Shown: positions 62,955 to 64,000 of the stretch, one piece after another
How the letters are laid out: each line of letters begins with the position of its first letter
How positions within the stretch are numbered: the first letter of the stretch is position 1
Assembly: GCA_951394045.1 (NCBI GenBank)
Contig: OX595988.1
Location: 1,751,352 to 1,815,351 of the forward strand
Direction of reading: 5' to 3'
DNA length: 64,000 bases
Source of the DNA: Nitzschia sp. DOCU1
Lineage: Eukaryota > Bacillariophyta > Bacillariophyceae > Bacillariales > Bacillariaceae
The notes under the pieces: model-generated
The model's input: the letters and a program-made list of their open reading frames with translations, nothing else
Database searches by the model: none
What the model was told of the DNA's origin: nothing
Program-made: the position numbers and the translations under genes

Positions 62955-64000
62955 TTATCGGATAAAGTTTCCGATACGTGTAAGCCATTTGCCGACATCC
63001 GTCGAGTATCGAGCGGAAAAGGCTGCCTTGGACTGTTTATAGTCGTTGAGATGAATAGTACTCTTGGGTGTGATGGTAACGCTAGCGCTCAGTCGGAGCT
63101 GCTTTCGCTTTCCATCAATATGAATTTCTCGAAAGCGAGCATTGTGACCCACGTCAATGTCAATCGTTGGCACAACGGGGACAAACAAACCAAGATCGCC
63201 AGTGAGGGAGACTTCCAAACCAGGAAAGGTGAGGACGTGTCCCCGCGTGGAAGAGTCAATGCCCGATCGGACCTCAAAATTCAAGGGAGAGTCAAAGAGC
63301 GTCTTTGCCTTTCCCTTGACAGAGATCTTGCCAGATGGCTGTTGTTTGAAACAAGAAAGAGTAAGATTAGCCAGAAAATCGTTGCAACTCGCTTTAAGTA
63401 ACCCAGACAATCGTCCATTTGTACTTACCAAAACATCCAATGAGTCGACTTGGATAGAGGATTCCTGAACTCCTCGATCCCGAAGAATACGTACTAGCAA
63501 AAGCCTCAGCCCGTTGCGCATGCATGGAGAAAAGAGCAAATCATGCCGTGAAAAGGTCCAATCATGCGCATGCAGATCAAACTGCTTGGGGAATCGAGTG
63601 GGAGTCTTCTTTGTCTCGCCGCTATTTTGTCCCAAAAAGCCCAAGAGCTGCAGCGTCAACCGCTTCACCTCCAAGCGTCCACTCGACATTCGAATGGCCG
63701 GAAAGACCAAGCGACCCACATCCAGTTCAGCGTCGATACAGAATTGACCACGTAACAGAGTCGCCATGGGGTTACCTTGTGGAAAGGCTCGAATCCGCAA
63801 ATTCTCAGGAGATTCCTGTGCTTTTCGTTCGATAATGCCAGTGAGGATGTTTTCAAACAAAACACCGAGCCACCGACTGACAAAGGCTGCCTTGGAAGAG
63901 CTGGTATTGCCAGAGGTCTTGGTGGTGGTGACAGCAGCGGCGGTGACATCTGGAACGGCCGCTTGTTCAATCTTGACGTTATAAAACTCCTCATCCAACA
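62955..64000 (-). CDS. DUF2993-like protein, 5' end beyond the window
   Basis: The minus-strand frame runs off the right edge with no ATG at its start, so the N-terminus lies outside. A 90-nt GT-AG intron (63428-63339) is in phase 0 and free of stops, so retention would not break the frame; splicing joins SLDVL to PSGKISVKGK. The visible 310-340 residues include LDVGRLVFPAIRMSSGRLEV, LRLLLVRILRDRGVQESSIQ and LRLSASVTITP. These fit the beta-rich DUF2993 (LmeA-like) family of lipid-binding proteins found in cyanobacteria, actinobacteria and algae. Any signal or transit peptide is outside the window. Function uncertain. Confidence 0.7.
   Translation of the reverse strand, partial: LDEEFYNVKIEQAAVPDVTAAAVTTTKTSGNTSSSKAAFVSRWLGVLFENILTGIIERKAQESPENLRIRAFPQGNPMATLLRGQFCIDAELDVGRLVFPAIRMSSGRLEVKRLTLQLLGFLGQNSGETKKTPTRFPKQFDLHAHDWTFSRHDLLFSPCMRNGLRLLLVRILRDRGVQESSIQVDSLDVLVSTNGRLSGLLKASCNDFLANLTLSCFKQQPSGKISVKGKAKTLFDSPLNFEVRSGIDSSTRGHVLTFPGLEVSLTGDLGLFVPVVPTIDIDVGHNARFREIHIDGKRKQLRLSASVTITPKSTIHLNDYKQSKAAFSARYSTDVGKWLTRIGNFIR

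Overview
The window looks like nuclear DNA of a diatom, most likely a pennate species such as Phaeodactylum tricornutum. That is inference; no database was searched. The evidence is short GT-AG introns of about 65-100 nt (one is GC-AG), compact gene spacing, signal peptides carrying the diatom ASAFAP-type plastid motif (clearest at 59856 and 47176), a diatom-type cyclin, and Ty3/gypsy plus tyrosine-recombinase (YR) retrotransposons.

Layout, left to right. 745-4104 (+) is a HEAT-repeat protein followed by a decayed partial copy of its own 3' end. 4500-6075 (-) is a two-CW-finger protein. 6719-7408 (-) and 8385-9062 (-) are paralogous type-II peroxiredoxins. Each has an in-frame TGA exactly where the catalytic cysteine belongs and a SECIS-like hairpin just past its stop, so both read as selenoproteins. 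9432-11156 (-) is a membrane AAA protein of FtsH type without the protease domain.

11190-43176 is a 32-kb stack of retroelements with almost no host DNA. It holds: (i) a LINE (11190-20297, 13-bp target duplication) split by gypsy element 1 (12213-17729, minus strand, two nonsense mutations in pol); (ii) YR retrotransposon 1 (20543-27488) with split direct repeats A1-B1-A2-B2; (iii) YR retrotransposon 2 (27600-43176), also with split direct repeats, whose first ORF is interrupted by a 720-bp TRIM (28549-29268) and by gypsy element 2 (30884-36487, intact, LTRs differing at about two positions). Removing all elements leaves about 0.5 kb, so the AAA gene and the SET gene were probably once a divergent pair sharing a short promoter.

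43303-44844 (+) is a SET-domain protein whose stop codon overlaps that of the convergent, probably plastid-targeted PPR-like protein (44841-47176, -). Then come a putative plastid protein (47762-48689, -), a cyclin (50383-51306, +), a nine-exon ASCC3/Slh1-type double-cassette RNA helicase (52019-58936, +), a plastid DUF2358 protein (59856-60649, +), a TrmA-type tRNA m5U methyltransferase (61576-62838, +) and a DUF2993-like gene cut by the right edge (62955-64000, -).

In-frame UGA recurs through the window: at the two selenocysteine codons, between gag and pol in both gypsy elements, and twice in the long ORF frame of YR1. Exon boundaries were placed by reading splice signals and checking frame by hand; none has transcript support here.
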